Assembly: GCA_951217055.1 (NCBI GenBank)
Contig: OX578280.1
Coordinates: 4,340,001-4,404,000, forward strand
Origin: Gerris lacustris
Taxonomy: Eukaryota > Arthropoda > Insecta > Hemiptera > Gerridae
Direction of reading: 5' to 3'
Length of the DNA: 64,000 nt
Both the position numbers and the translations under genes were made by a program. The notes under the pieces are model-generated. The model made no database searches and had not been told where the DNA came from. It saw only the letters and a program-made list of their open reading frames with translations. Shown in pieces: positions 25,001 through 36,240 of the stretch. Each line of letters opens with the position of its first letter. Position 1 is the stretch's first letter.

Positions 25001-27030
25001 TTATCTATTGTTTACTTTAAAAAAAGGGTTTTATTTCATCTATTAAGGGCATCATCAGACATAAAATTAAATTAAAAAATGTTTTACATTAATAAAGTTG
25101 TAACTAAAATATCAAATTTTTGATTATTATTTATTTTAATTTCACTCACGTTTTATGCTCTATTTACAATTATCCAGAATTATTGTTATTAAATGTGCAA
25201 ATTAGTGAGAATTATTCAAAATTCAATTATAAAAAATTAATGTTTAGCGCAAATTTAAGTTCATAATTTTATTTCATTTTTAATCTGTTTGTCAATTATT
25301 ATTAAATTATTTTTGTCTGTATTTCATCTTAATATATATATATATATATATTTAAAAAAAAAAAAAACTCTATCCACAAATATTTTAATTTATTCTTAGA
25401 GAAAATCTCTGTAGCAAAGGTAACGAATGCTGATTAATTTGGCTTAACACAAGAATTAGACTTAATAATTCAAAGAATTTTTATTTATTAAACAACTTTA
25501 TATATCTTTTTAGGGTTTCGAGGTCGTCCTAGAAACCCTTATGCTTTTGGTAGTTCGTCCGTCCGTCCGTCGCATCTTGGAGTATATCTCCCGACCTTCT
25601 GAAGCTATAGACTTGAAATTTGGTATACAAGTTAAACTTTTTTGCCCAAAAACAGAAAAACTATTGCGGACTTAAACACTCCAAATTTCTGCGATCTGCG
25701 ATCAATTGCGACTCGATCGCAATATTTTATATTTTTTGTAATGGGCCGTAACTTGGGAGCCCCAAAATTTTTTGTCATTTGAAAATTCGAAGTTGGGTAT
25801 TTACATTATTTTTGTTAAAAAAATAAAAATAAATAATAATAATGTACTTATGAATCCTTATGACCGAAGAAACCCTTTAAGTAACTTGCTGGCAAGTACT
25901 TGACGGGATTTTTTAAGATTAATTTCAAGTAGTTGTTGAAAAAAATAAATTTAATTAAACGATTATATTTAATTAATCTAAATTATAATTCAAGAACATA
26001 ATATTATGCTACATTTTAAAAGCATTTCATTTATTCGTGAGAAGAATTAACAAGAAAGAAACCATTTAGATGGTAATAGAGAAAAGGAAGACGAAGAGGA
26101 GATGAGTAACCTTACAACTGGAATAACAATAGAGTAATTAGCATTACATTAGACTCGTACAATTAATTAAAATATATTTAATACCATTTATCAACTTTTG
26201 TAATGAATATGTACTTTAGGAGATGAGTTCATTCACTTAGAGTAAAAACATTAAGAAACTCACACACGTATTAAAATGATTAATTAACTTACAGAAAAAT
26301 AAACAATTACTGTTTTAGTATTAGAATAAGCTGTGGAGTCATTTGATTAGGATTAATGAACGATATCTAACTACTGCATATAACCTTATTATTGTAATGG
26401 ACATCTTTTGCACCTGTGAGTCAGTCAAGAGTCAGGAGTCAGTGCAGTTGAGTCAATGGGTTAAATCTGAGCCAGAACTAAGCTTCTTTGCCAATTCATT
26501 CAGTTTAAGGTTTCTGTACTAAAAGAAACCTTATATAACGGGTATGTCTGTCTGTCCGTTGGCATTTTTCAATGTTTCAATAAACTACTATAGCTAGGAA
26601 CATGAAATTCGGTACACAGGAGCATCTCGGCATTTGTGACAACTGAACACTTCTTGGAGTTTTCACACTTAATATTTCCATGATGGCGGTCAATATGGCG
26701 GGCGACTAAAAAAAGTTTTTAGCCACCATGACATGTTATACATCAATTTAAAGGTCTTGAAGTGTAGAAAAAAATATGCAACTATTATAATTTCACACTT
26801 AATATTTTTAAGATGGCGGCAAATATGGCGGGCGACTAAAAAAAAAAAGTTTTTAGTCACCTTGGCATGTTATATGTATATCAATTTAAAGGTCTTGAAG
26901 TGCAGAAAAAAATATGCAACTATTTTGTAAAAATTTTACATTTAATATTTTTTATCTACGATTGATACGAAATATAAACATTATATCTTTGTTTAGATGC
27001 GTAGAAAGTGATTATTTACGTACTTGTATT
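25001..27030. other. Intron 1: AT-rich DNA with family C and ATGGCGG units
   Basis: 25510-25900 is a family C-like copy (gggtttcgaggtcgtcctag, cgtccgtccgtccgtcgc). 26640-26940 has two units related to the array at 4490-5400 (gatggcggtcaatatggcgg). 25325-25350 is a TA run. The remainder is plain AT-rich sequence with no gene. Confidence 0.55.
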
Positions 27031-27032
27031 CA

Positions 27033-27600
27033 TTGCGCGTCTCATAGTTCTGAATAATTCCTCTTCTTTACCACACTAGCGCGGTAAAGAAGAGGAATTC
27101 TTCAGCTTTACGCACGATTACCGAGTTTGTTTACATTTAACAAAACTAATTTGCTGTTCTTTTATTAAAGTAACTGATAATATCGAGTTTTTTAGTGAAA
27201 AACAATGAGTGAATCAAGTGACTTTGACGAAAATGTGGAGAATAATACTCCTCCAGAAATAATTAATTTGGCAAAAAATACAACTAATGAATTAGTGCCA
27301 TCTTTATCAAGAGAGAGATACGATCTTACATACAGCAAGTTTATTTTTTTCTGTATTTATTATTTAAATCTAACAATCGTAGATAAAGTAAGGTACGCAA
27401 CTCGTGCGAAAACGGATTTTGCATTGCTCGTGTGGTTCTACCACCCTCGCTATCGCTCGGGTGCAAACTCCACACTCGCATGCAAAATGCTACTTTCCGC
27501 ACTCGACGCGTAATGTACTATAACTTAATCGTACAGAAACGGACGATTATATCGCCTCACGTACTTACGTGAAGCGCGTTTTACTTGTTTCTTTCTTTTT
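27033..27600 (+). mobile_element. Element with palindromic head, copy 1
   Basis: It starts near gcgcgtctcatagttctgaa. Then comes the perfect 18-bp stem GAATTCCTCTTCTTTACC with its complement around a 10-base loop (about 27057-27101, one arm slightly truncated: aattcc), then the small ORF. Homology with the inverted copy at 32340-32845 ends near the acgcgtaatgtacta phrase. Termini are not resolved. Confidence 0.65.
27205..27513 (+). CDS. Small ORF, Crypton-like tyrosine-recombinase N-terminus, copy 1
   Basis: 102 codons starting MSESSDFDENVENN. Residues 22-50 (AKNTTNELVPSLSRERYDLT, then YSKF) resemble the start of the N-terminal core-binding domain in Crypton-type tyrosine recombinases of insects, usually L-P-x-K-S-R-x-x-Y-x-x-x-Y-x-x-F. 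No catalytic R-H-R-Y part is present, so it is at most a truncated remnant. A near-identical ORF lies inverted at 32353-32661. Both are preceded by the same hairpin gaattcctcttctttacc. A domain search would settle the family. Confidence 0.5.
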   Translation: MSESSDFDENVENNTPPEIINLAKNTTNELVPSLSRERYDLTYSKFIFFCIYYLNLTIVDKVRYATRAKTDFALLVWFYHPRYRSGANSTLACKMLLSALDA

Positions 27601-28620
27601 AGGATCTCGTTAGTAAAATCAAAAAAAGAAACCCTTGTAGTTTCGTTCCTAAGTCTGTCTGTCACTTTGTACGGTTAAGTTACAATAACTTTGAACCATG
27701 TAGTTCTGCGCCTAAAACAAACATAGAAATAAATAAATAAATATCTTTTGAATCAATAGAGATAAATACATGAAACATTTCAGTACTAAAGATCTTTTTG
27801 GTACGCACACAGGAAAAACATAGCAAACTCAAAATTATCAGACGTTCAAATCCAAAATGGTGGATAATTCATGGCACAATTATTCTTTTAAGTTATGAGT
27901 TGGTATCAAATGATAGGTATTGAAGATTAGATAACAAAAATATATAAGACTTGAGATAAGTGTTTAATTTTAATGACATTTATCAAAGAACATCCAAAAA
28001 TGTAGTTGATGTTCTTATCTTTACTAAAAACTCGGCCCTTCGGGCCTCGCTTGACCCCGCTGGGGGAGACCCCCCGACCCCCCCAAATGTTATTATTTAG
28101 AGCCCGTGGCTAAAATTCAAGAAACATGGAACATGCTTTAGCATTCATTAATAACATAAATAATTATAACATGACGACATAAATACCAAGAACAAATACG
28201 AAAGAAATACGTGATAAATCGAGAGCTTTCCAACGAATGGAGAACGATTTTTCTCCGTTGAAAACTAAAGATGTTTCATTTCCCTAGAAACGGCTTGGAT
28301 TGTATTTGAAAATCATTAGAAAATTTCGTAACTCTTCCTCGTCACACATCCGCGTTCCCCAAAAACGTGACACTTTTTGTTAGTTAGGTCAAGGCTAAAG
28401 CATGTTCCATGCTAAAAAAATGCAATTTTACGATCTGCTGGGCCATATAAAAAATTAGATTAGCAATTTAATTTGATAAACTTGCCCAAGGAAAATTTCA
28501 TTTTTCCAAGTTTTTACGTTCATAGAGCATTTCATATATCGGTGTTTCCTCTGCTGATTCATTTTTACAATACCAACTAATAAATCCTTTTCATGTGAGA
28601 CTTTACGCATAACCGTTTTA
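27600..28620 (+). repeat. Family C copy and a neighbouring repeat
   Basis: 27600-28020 has ttaggatctcgttagtaaaa, aaagaaacccttgtagtttc and gttatgagttggtatcaaat, homologous to 34165-34740. 28020-28090 has a GC-rich patch (ggcccttcgggcctcgcttg). 28110-28420 has two words for 'catggaacatgctttagc' in opposite orientation at its ends, suggesting a further small inverted-repeat unit. Confidence 0.5.
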
Positions 28621-28954
28621 TTTAATCAGTGCAGTTAAGACAAATGTTAAAATCTAAGCCAGAACTAAACTTTTTTCTCAACTCTTCCAGAACTTTAGTT
28701 TCTTTTTCTTTTGTATTTCGTCATATAAGAAGCAGTACCACTGTACGAGCACTGATGCTGAAGATGATACTAATGGTTCAAAACCGGCATTTAACTCTAG
28801 CAACTACTTTTACATGATGTATTGAAGACAATCTGAATACGATATCTTTACCATGTAAACGCAACCTTATTTAATCTAGTTTATATCAAGATCGATACGC
28901 CAAAGCCAAAAGTCTGTACTGTATCGTATTGAACACACCTTCAGTTACATATAA

Positions 28955-29610
28955 ACACCTTACTGTATTGAGATCGTATTAGGCCATGCGCAGTTTCATA
29001 TTGCATTGAGATCATATTAGGGCGTGCGCACTTTCATATTGTATTGAGATCGTATTAGGCCATGCGCAGTTTCATATTGCATTGAGATTATATTAGGGCG
29101 TGCGCACTTTCATATTGTATTGAGATCATATTAGGGCATGCGCACTTTCATATTGTATTGGGATTGTATTAGGGCATACGCACTTTCATATTGTATTGAG
29201 ATCGTATTAGGCCATGCGCACTTTCATATTGTATTGAGATCGTATTAGGCCATGCGCACTTTCATATTGTATTGAGATCGTATTAGGCCATGCGCACTTT
29301 CATATTGCATTGAGATCATATTAGGGCATGCGCACTTTCATATTGTATTGAGATCGTATTAGGCCATACGCACTTTCATATTGTATTGAGATCGTATTAG
29401 GCCATGCGCACTTTCATATTGCATTGAGATCATATTAGGGCATGCGCACTTTCATATTGTATTGAGATCGTATTAGGCCATGCGCAGTTTCATATTGCAT
29501 TGAGATTATATTAGGGCGTGCGCACTTTCATATTATATTGGGATCGTATTTGGGCATGCCCACTTTCATATTGTATTGGGATTGTATTAGGGCATACGCA
29601 CTTTCATATT
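28955..29610 (+). repeat. 38-bp minisatellite, about 17 copies
   Basis: The unit is catattgtattgagatcgta followed by ttaggccatgcgcacttt. Variants (gcattgagatcatattaggg) occur in blocks, so higher-order duplication has happened. Each unit ends with TGCGCA-type sequence. It lies in intron 1, 0.4 kb before exon 2. Confidence 0.95.
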
Positions 29611-30026
29611 TCTCTCCTGGGTAATCTAAATATAACACATTGACCGTACAAAAATAACCTTCTTTCACATCATAATTATCACGTGTCGAAATCAGCTGTT
29701 TTCTAATGGCGTCAGTATTGTATCAAAATATTTTCAAAAACCAACTCAATACGGTCATGTAATAGATATTTTCAATACATTCTATAAACGTAGCTATAGT
29801 GAATATCATCATTATGTCAGGGTGTACGGTTTATTTCTTGATCCCAATGCCAATAACCAAAAAAGGGAACATTCGTTTTAAAACATAAATTTTAAAATAA
29901 ATGAGAAATGCTAATTTATTTTCATATTTAACTTAAAAATGTATGGTAAAAAGAATTAATCATATTTTCTCAAACTATGAACAGTAATATATTAGATGAG
30001 TAATAATTAATTTATTTTATTTTCAG

Positions 30027-30153
30027 GAGTGTCTCAGAGTCGAAGCAGTGCTGCCTGGTACATGTCTGCGACTCATACTCCGAGAAGATCAAGCAAGAAT
30101 ATCACACAAGTCGCTTTGATGGCAGAGGAAACAACTAAATACATGGCCCACGC
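30027..30153 (+). CDS. Peroxidase exon 2
   Basis: The exon is flanked by ttttcag and gtaagt. It reads G, then 41 codons from VSQSRSSAAWYMSATHTP to TTKYMAHA. The phase fits exon 1 (1 to 2) and exon 3 (2 to 1). The sequence is a Ser/Arg-rich linker followed by an amphipathic helix, typical of the region between the leader and the CNN motif. It has no catalytic residues. Intron 1 upstream is 15.6 kb and made almost entirely of repeats. Confidence 0.9.
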
Positions 30154-30411
30154 GTAAGTATCAATAACATACTTCAAAATATTCTCAAATTAAAAAACAA
30201 TTCAAAGAATTTTTGTATCTCTAAGAACCTGTAAATATGATGATATATGTTGTATGTCTATTGTTGTACGTACTCATGCCATTATACTTTGTTATTCTGA
30301 CAGCGCGGAAAAATCGATAAAAACCGGGAGGGGAGCCAATAAGAGCTCGATATATTAGTGGGTGGTAGGTCGGGCCAACTAGGACAAAAAATATCACTGA
30401 TAACCTTAAGG

Positions 30412-31258
30412 CCCAATTCACACACGAGTGGTGTATGGCACAGGCGTGGCGCTGGTTTGTGCCACCTCTATGTTAACTTATGGCCCAATGTACACTGGCA
30501 TCTCGTGGCAGAGCGTTGCAAATTACGCCTCTACCACGCCACGTGGCTTATCGAAGTGGCGCGCCACTTGCAAACCATTCATTTCTTTCTTTGTTCTTCC
30601 TTTGTTTTCTATCTTCTTTTTGTTTTTTTGTTTTTGTTTTTAAGATAAATAATAAGTAAGTAATTTAGTAATTTAATAATTTATTGATTTAAACATATTA
30701 CAAAAAGAATTTGATACATATTTCAATTTTAATTTACTAATACCTAAATATAAATATAGGTACAACAAGAAAAACAAGTTATTTTTTATAGCATAAAAGT
30801 AACTAATACAGGTAAAATTTATAATTATAAATGCAAATTAATATTAATAAAAAAAGACAATTTTTTGTACATGTAACGCCATTTATGTTTAAAAAATCAA
30901 AGAGCATCCTCGAAAAAAATAAGGTCAAGATGCTAGAATCTTGTAATAGCATTCTTGAGACATCCGGTAATAATTTTGAAAACAATCTGGGTACTCGTTT
31001 AGCTCCTGCATTACGTTGAACACTTCACCAGTTTTCCATTTCTCTAACCACACAGGATTCACCCAAAACTTCCTTCCATGTAATTTGGACATTGACATTA
31101 ATAATAATATTCAACACATCATGCTCATTGTCATCTGAGGAAGAAGACATTTTCGTGGACAACATGTTGCAGTGAACTAAACCACTTGAACGCCATACAT
31201 GTGTGGATAAAACCCACCCACGACCGATCCTCGCCCGTCCCACTCGTGTGTGAATTGG
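30412..31258. mobile_element. PIF/Harbinger element with transposase relic
   Basis: Inverted ends ggcccaattcacacacgagt and cactcgtgtgtgaattgggcc are flanked by TAA on both sides (about 30409-30411 and 31260-31262), the expected 3-bp target duplication. The interior holds a minus-strand transposase N-terminal fragment (30925-31161). The element is in intron 2 and too short to be autonomous. Confidence 0.88.
30925..31161 (-). pseudogene. Harbinger transposase N-terminal relic
   Basis: ATG at 31161 opens MSSSSDDNEHDVLN. After a frame change near 31080 the sequence continues GRKFWVNPVWLEKWKTGEVF, then NVMQELNEYPDCFQNYYRMS and QECYYKIL before a stop at 30925. The W-V-x-P ... G-x-x-x-x-x-x-E-L ... 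F-x-N-Y-x-R-M-S pattern is the N-terminal signature of PIF/Harbinger DDE transposases. The DDE core is absent. Confidence 0.8.
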
Positions 31259-31676
31259 GCCTAAAACAGGAAAAAAAAGCTTTTTAATTAAAAAATAGAA
31301 ATATGTATTACAATTTTTGATCCGATTTCAACTATTAATAAATAAAAATGTTTATTGTTTAAGATTAAAATTCCCGCTCAGCTCAATATTGCAACCAGAC
31401 AACTGCATTGCACACCTAGTTTATTTTTTGTAACCTTCTTCCTTGTTTCGCTCAGGGCTCATGGTTAGAATCAGTGGATAACTAAAATACATAAATTGTT
31501 TCTTTTCCAAAACCTTCATAATAACTAATCAGGGCATTATAATATTGTATAATTTATTATATACATTATAAATAATGTAATGAATAAGATACTCGATAGA
31601 TGCGATGTAATTACGTTTAGGTACAATTTGAAATTTATTCTTTTCGTATTTTATATATTGTTTGTCTGTTTAACAG

Positions 31677-31916
31677 GTTGGGAGTGATAGCGGAGGATCT
31701 GACAGGTCTGGAAGCTAAGGGTACTGCGCTGGTAGAGATGTGCCTAAGGCACAGGTCAAAGGACACGTGGTGTGCACCTAAGAGGTACCGTTCTCTCTCT
31801 GGTCATTGTAATAACGTTCAGAGACCCTGGTCAGGAGCTGCGTCTACACCTTATGCCAGATTCCTTGCTCCAGCCTACGCTGACTCCATATCACTGCCCA
31901 GGGGCACTGCTCTTTA
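31677..31916 (+). CDS. Peroxidase exon 3 (CNN motif and start of core)
   Basis: The acceptor is taacag and the donor gtaagt. The exon encodes 79 full codons. It includes YRSLSGHCNNVQRPWSGAA, the family signature that opens the peroxidase core (usually YR-x-DG-CNN-x-P-WG), then TPYARFLAPAYADSISLPRG, the conserved surface strand before the distal helix. The expected Asp-Gly before the Cys is Ser-Gly here. Reading through the donor gives a stop at once, so the splice is required. Confident by motif, splice phase and the match of the joined codon (TA|T) to the next exon. Confidence 0.95.
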
Positions 31917-32339
31917 GTAAGTTTTACATTATTTCCTTTAACACAAGCGTGTTTATTATACCTTGAACTAAAATTTATTCATGTGTTATGTACAATTCCC
32001 TTCATTCTTAAATGGAAATGTAAGGTCATTCATCGCTAGATGATGATCCAACACGAAGAATATTTGAAATGCCACATTTTTTTCTCAACCAAGTTAGTAT
32101 TCGTGGCAAATCTTTTAGAACTTACTAGTGCTATGTATGTAGATCATGTAATATACATACTACATTCACACATCGTTATAAAAGCATTTTTGATCCGATG
32201 TGCCTTTTTAACGATACATGTTCACACAACAAAAAATACAGGTGATCCAAATATTTTTTTCGATATCTCATAACGGTGACGTCGCGAGTAAAACCTTCTT
32301 TAATATACCCGCGAATTTTTACATCTCTTATTTACAAGT

Positions 32340-32850
32340 TATTAATAGTACATTACGCGTCGAGTGCGGAAAGTAGCATTTTGCATGCGAGTGTGGAGTT
32401 TGACCCGAGCGACAGCGAGGGTAGTAAAACCACACGAGTAATGCAAAATGCCGTTTTCGCGCGAGTTGCGTACCGTACTTTATCTACGATTGTTAGATTT
32501 AAATAATAAATACAGAAAACAATAAACTTGCTGTATGTAAGTTCGTATCTCTCTTTTGATAATGATGGCATTAATTCTTGAGTTGTATTTTTTGCCGAAT
32601 TAATTATTTCTGAAGGAGTATTATTCTTTACATTTTCATCAATGTCACTTGATTCACTCATTGTTTTTCACTAAAAACTCGATATAAACAGTTATTTTAA
32701 TAAAAGAACAGAAAATTAGTTTTGTTAAATGTAAACAAACTCGCTAATCGTGCGTAAAGCTGAAGAATTCCTCTTCTTTACCGCGCTAGCGAGGTAAAGA
32801 AGAGGAATTCTTCAGAACTATGAGACGCGCTTGCGCGTCTCATAGTTCAG
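32340..32850 (-). mobile_element. Element with palindromic head, copy 2
   Basis: Inverted relative to 27033-27600. Two hairpins sit in its head: GAATTCCTCTTCTTTACC paired across gcgctagcga (32767-32812) and GAACTATGAGACGCG paired across cttg (about 32815-32848). The second hairpin is only half present in copy 1. Confidence 0.65.
32353..32661 (-). CDS. Small ORF, Crypton-like tyrosine-recombinase N-terminus, copy 2
   Basis: 102 codons starting MSESSDIDENVKNN and differing from the plus-strand copy at 27205 by a modest number of substitutions over the first 73 residues. After that, a compensated pair of shifts alters about 15 residues before both return to STLACKMLLSALDA. Both copies being open suggests either recent spread of the element or constraint. 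The opposite-strand open frames here are shadows. Confidence 0.5.
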   Translation of the reverse strand: MSESSDIDENVKNNTPSEIINSAKNTTQELMPSLSKERYELTYSKFIVFCIYYLNLTIVDKVRYATRAKTAFCITRVVLLPSLSLGSNSTLACKMLLSALDA

Positions 32851-32934
32851 CTGATATCAGATAAATTTCGAGTTTTTATCGAGATATCGATATTGTTTCA
32901 CCAAACTTGCCGCTTGAAAGTGTTAGCATATGGG

Positions 32935-33245
32935 GGGAGGATAATGAACCACTTTTTGAGACCCATGCAGATTCTATTGAGATGATTAGTGTGACGTCAC
33001 AAAAGCTTTCGAAAATTTAACTCAGTTTGTTAGGTTCCTCTTTCTTATCACCTCTTATCAAACCCATGTAAAATGAATGGGAGAATTTTCTCAACTTTTT
33101 AAATAATTAATTATTAAATTATTATTGATTTATAAGAGTTTTCACCCTTTGAACATTGTTGTACCAAGTCTTTTTTAACGAGTGTAACAAAGAAAACATT
33201 AAAAACTTTCGTTTCAGTTATTTAAAATGAGTATTTGTGTGAAGG
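32935..33245. repeat. Left arm of a large inverted repeat
   Basis: This arm (gacgtcacaaaagctttcga, cccatgtaaaatgaatggga, ttaaataattaattattaaa) is the inverse of 38495-38790. Between the arms lie 5.2 kb, most of it two hAT insertions. It contains the palindrome gtgacgtcac. Confidence 0.82.
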
Positions 33246-33612
33246 GTCATAACATCGAAAAAGCTATTTGAGTTAATAATCTTTATACTTGATTTTTTGT
33301 ATTTCCTGTTGCCATAAAAATTCACAGGGTGTGTTCGTGTTCATATTGTGTGTCCGAAAATAAATTTTTCTCAAGTTTTGAAACTCAATGAAGTATACTC
33401 AGGGTACAGGACTTGTAGAAAGATAGTGATACTTAATCTGCTAGGTAATAAAAGATTATTTGCTAATAATAGTTTGTTCCTGGTTACTTACAATGTGCAT
33501 TATATTTAACCGATGTTGGAACATAATTATATACTATACAATAGATTAATAGATCACTGACCATCATAGGAAAAAGACGTTGATGACGAGACAATGAGCA
33601 GACTGTTATTAC

Positions 33613-35325
33613 CAGAGACGGGAAAAAGTCATAAACGTCATAGTCATATGATTTTGTCATAAAATAGCCATTTTTCGAATAAACGTCATAAAATGGGGTT
33701 TTCTTGGGAAAAACGTCATAGAATGGCCTTTTTTGTCAAATGTTTAGCAAAAAGTTTTTTTTTTTTTTTTTTTTGTTAAAGCAAATTTTTATACTGAACA
33801 TTCGTGGTCCGGTTCCAGGAAAAAGTGCAGTTCAAACAAAAAACCCTTACACCAGCTAATTCTCTGATCACTTTCGGACTAATGCGCTTATGCATACCTG
33901 CAACTAGAGAGGCACCGAGGGTCATCCCTAAGTCCAAAATAGGGCTCCTGATCGGCTCCTTCTTGGAACAAATCTTCCAATTAGAATCCAGGAAGGTCAA
34001 GATAGATTCTCCAATCAGCCAATAGTAAACCCATTGGGTTGGGCAGTTTCCTGATTAGCTGTTCCAGAACTTAAGATTTTGTATATATTGGTAAGGGATT
34101 AGAATGTTTAATTGCTCATTTGATTTCTTACTCGTGTTACTTGTTTTTTTTTTACTTGTTCTTTTACTTGGGTTTCGTTGGTAAAACCAAAAAAGGAAAC
34201 CCTTATAGTTTCGTTCATGTGTCTGTCTATCTGTCAGTCGGTACAGTTCCAATAACTTTTGAATCAAAAGAGATAGAAACATGAAACATTCCAATATTAA
34301 AGATCGTTTAGAGCACACACAGGAAAAATATTACGAACTCAAAATAATCAGCTGTTCAAATTCAAAATGGCGGATAACTCACGTCACGCGATTTTTTTTT
34401 TTTTAATTTTGAGTGGGGTATCAAATGAAAGGTATTGAAGAGTAGATACAAAACTATATAACACTTGTGGAAAGCGTTTAATTTTCAACGCCATTTTGTC
34501 AAAAAACATCAAAATTTTGCGTGTATCCCTTCCCCCTTAAAACTATATTTCTGCTGTTTCTAAAAATATGCAAAATGTGCTTTCTGCTGGGCCATAGAAA
34601 AATAAGAATAGCAATTCGATATGAATTACTGGGAATCCAAGATGACGGCTTATTCTTGTCACGGGGGAATTTTTTATTTTTTTTAAATTTTGAGTGAGGT
34701 ATATAATGAAAGGTATTGAGGATTAGATTACAAAAATATATAACACGTGTGGAAAGTGTTTATTTTTTCATGCCATTTTGTTAAAAAAAAAACATCAAAA
34801 TTTGAATCATAGATTAGAACACGCCCAGGCCATAGCTGCCCGACTAAAGGGCAAAGAAGTTCGGAAATTGCCTGAAGGGCGAAAAGCAAATGAAGTGTCA
34901 TGCATGAAATTTGCTCCCAGCTCATCTGCCGACGTCGAATGGTCTTTTTCCAAGTTTAAAATTCTACTGACGGACAAAAGAGCCAATTTAACGCTGGATA
35001 ATATAGAACAACATATGATTATTTTTTACAACGTTGAAGCATTCTGCTAATTATTATTATTTATTATATATTGTAAATACAATTCTGTATTTATGAAATA
35101 TTGAAATCTTTCTATTGAACTGTTACCCTCCAAAATAACGCTAAATTTTCGCTAAAAAAGGTTAAATTTTCACAATGAAAATAAACGTCATACTTTTGGC
35201 TAAAACGTCATAAAACAACCGATTTTCTAAAATAGAGGTCATAAAACAGGATAATAAAAGTCATAAAAGTCATAGAATAAAGGTCATGAAATGGAAAAAT
35301 AAAAGTCATAAACGTCCCGTCTCTG
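33613..35325 (+). mobile_element. hAT transposon remnant (1,713 bp)
   Basis: Ends CAGAGACGGGA and TCCCGTCTCTG-type inverted tips (right end gtcccgtctctg). Exact 8-bp target duplications GTTATTAC at 33605-33612 and 35326-35333. Subterminal cgtcataaa words recur in both flanks inside the tips, as transposase binding repeats do. The centre is partly replaced by family C sequence (34165-34790). The last coding part of the transposase survives. Confidence 0.95.
34778..35050 (+). pseudogene. hAT transposase C-terminal dimerisation domain (remnant)
   Basis: 90 residues end at a stop inside the hAT element. Residues 42-80 (CMKFAPSSSADVEWSFSKFK, then LLTDKRANLTLDNIEQHMII) match the hAT family dimerisation domain, usually A-P-x-S-x-x-V-E-R-x-F-S. 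The usual Arg after Glu is Trp. The ATG and the first ~10 residues come from family C sequence, so the start is not authentic. The catalytic part is missing. Confidence 0.85.
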
Positions 35326-35689
35326 GTTATTACTATTATTATTTGTGTATTTTTTGTTATCTATATTAACGAGTATAATAATATAAGATATGAGTGTCTC
35401 GCATGTATACTTGTTTAAAATTTTGATTAAAAAACTAATTTAATGCATTAATTTAATATTACTTAAGTACTCTGACATACAGTGGCGTACACAGGGGGGG
35501 GCCCAAGGGGCCCTGGCCCCCCCCCGAAATGATTACATACCTAAGACCCGCCATACACTTAAAACCAAAAAAACACTAATGACAGATGCATTCGAATTGG
35601 CTGTAAATATTTTCCTAATTAATTAAGTATTATCTTATGGTGTGTATACACTTAATCACCCCAAATAAGCTCGGCCCGGATTTCCCGAT

Positions 35690-36240
35690 AGAATCAAATT
35701 CATTCAACACTATACCGGCCCGATTGCCGGATTTTGCCGATGGAATTAAATTTATTAAACATTATACCGGCCCGACAGTCGGCTGGGCCCGGATTTTGCC
35801 GATGGAATTAAATTTATTAAACATTATACCGGCACGACTGTCGGCTGGGCCCGGATTTTGGCCGGTGGAATTAAATTTATTAAACATTATAACGGCCCGA
35901 CTGTCGGCTGGGCCCGGATTTTGCCGATGGAATTGAATTTATTAAACACTATACCGGCCCGACTGTTGGATGGGCCCGAATTTTGGCCGATGGAATTAAA
36001 TTTATTAAACACTATACCGGCCCGACCGTCGGCTGGGCCCGGATTTTGCCGATGGAATTATATTTATTAAACACTATACCGGCCCGACTGTCGGCTGGGC
36101 CCGGATTTTGGCCGATGGAAATGAATTTATTAAACACTATACCGGGCCGACTGTTGGCTGGGCCCGGAGTTTTGTCGATGAAACTAAAACTATTAAACAC
36201 TATAGCGGCCCGATTTTGGCTGAACCGAGATTTTTGCATA
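35690..36240 (+). repeat. ~62-bp satellite inside the hAT element
   Basis: About nine units share ataccggcccgactgtcggc, tgggcccggattttggccga and tggaattaaatttattaaac. From 36240 to 36770 the same words occur in decayed, irregular form. Long open frames arise because the unit lacks stops in some frames; the unit length is not a multiple of three, so they are not a conserved protein. Confidence 0.93.

Noticed and set aside
28955..29610. CRISPR-like array
   Set aside because: Continuous 38-bp repeats with no unique spacers, in a eukaryotic intron.
27054..32850. One 5.8-kb transposon with long inverted ends carrying exons 2 and 3
   Set aside because: The arms are two opposed copies of a repeat with its own ORF, and the enclosed exons fit the gene; independent insertions are simpler.
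33804..34025. 73-codon frame inside the hAT element as transposase
   Set aside because: No hAT motif recognisable; also open on the other strand.
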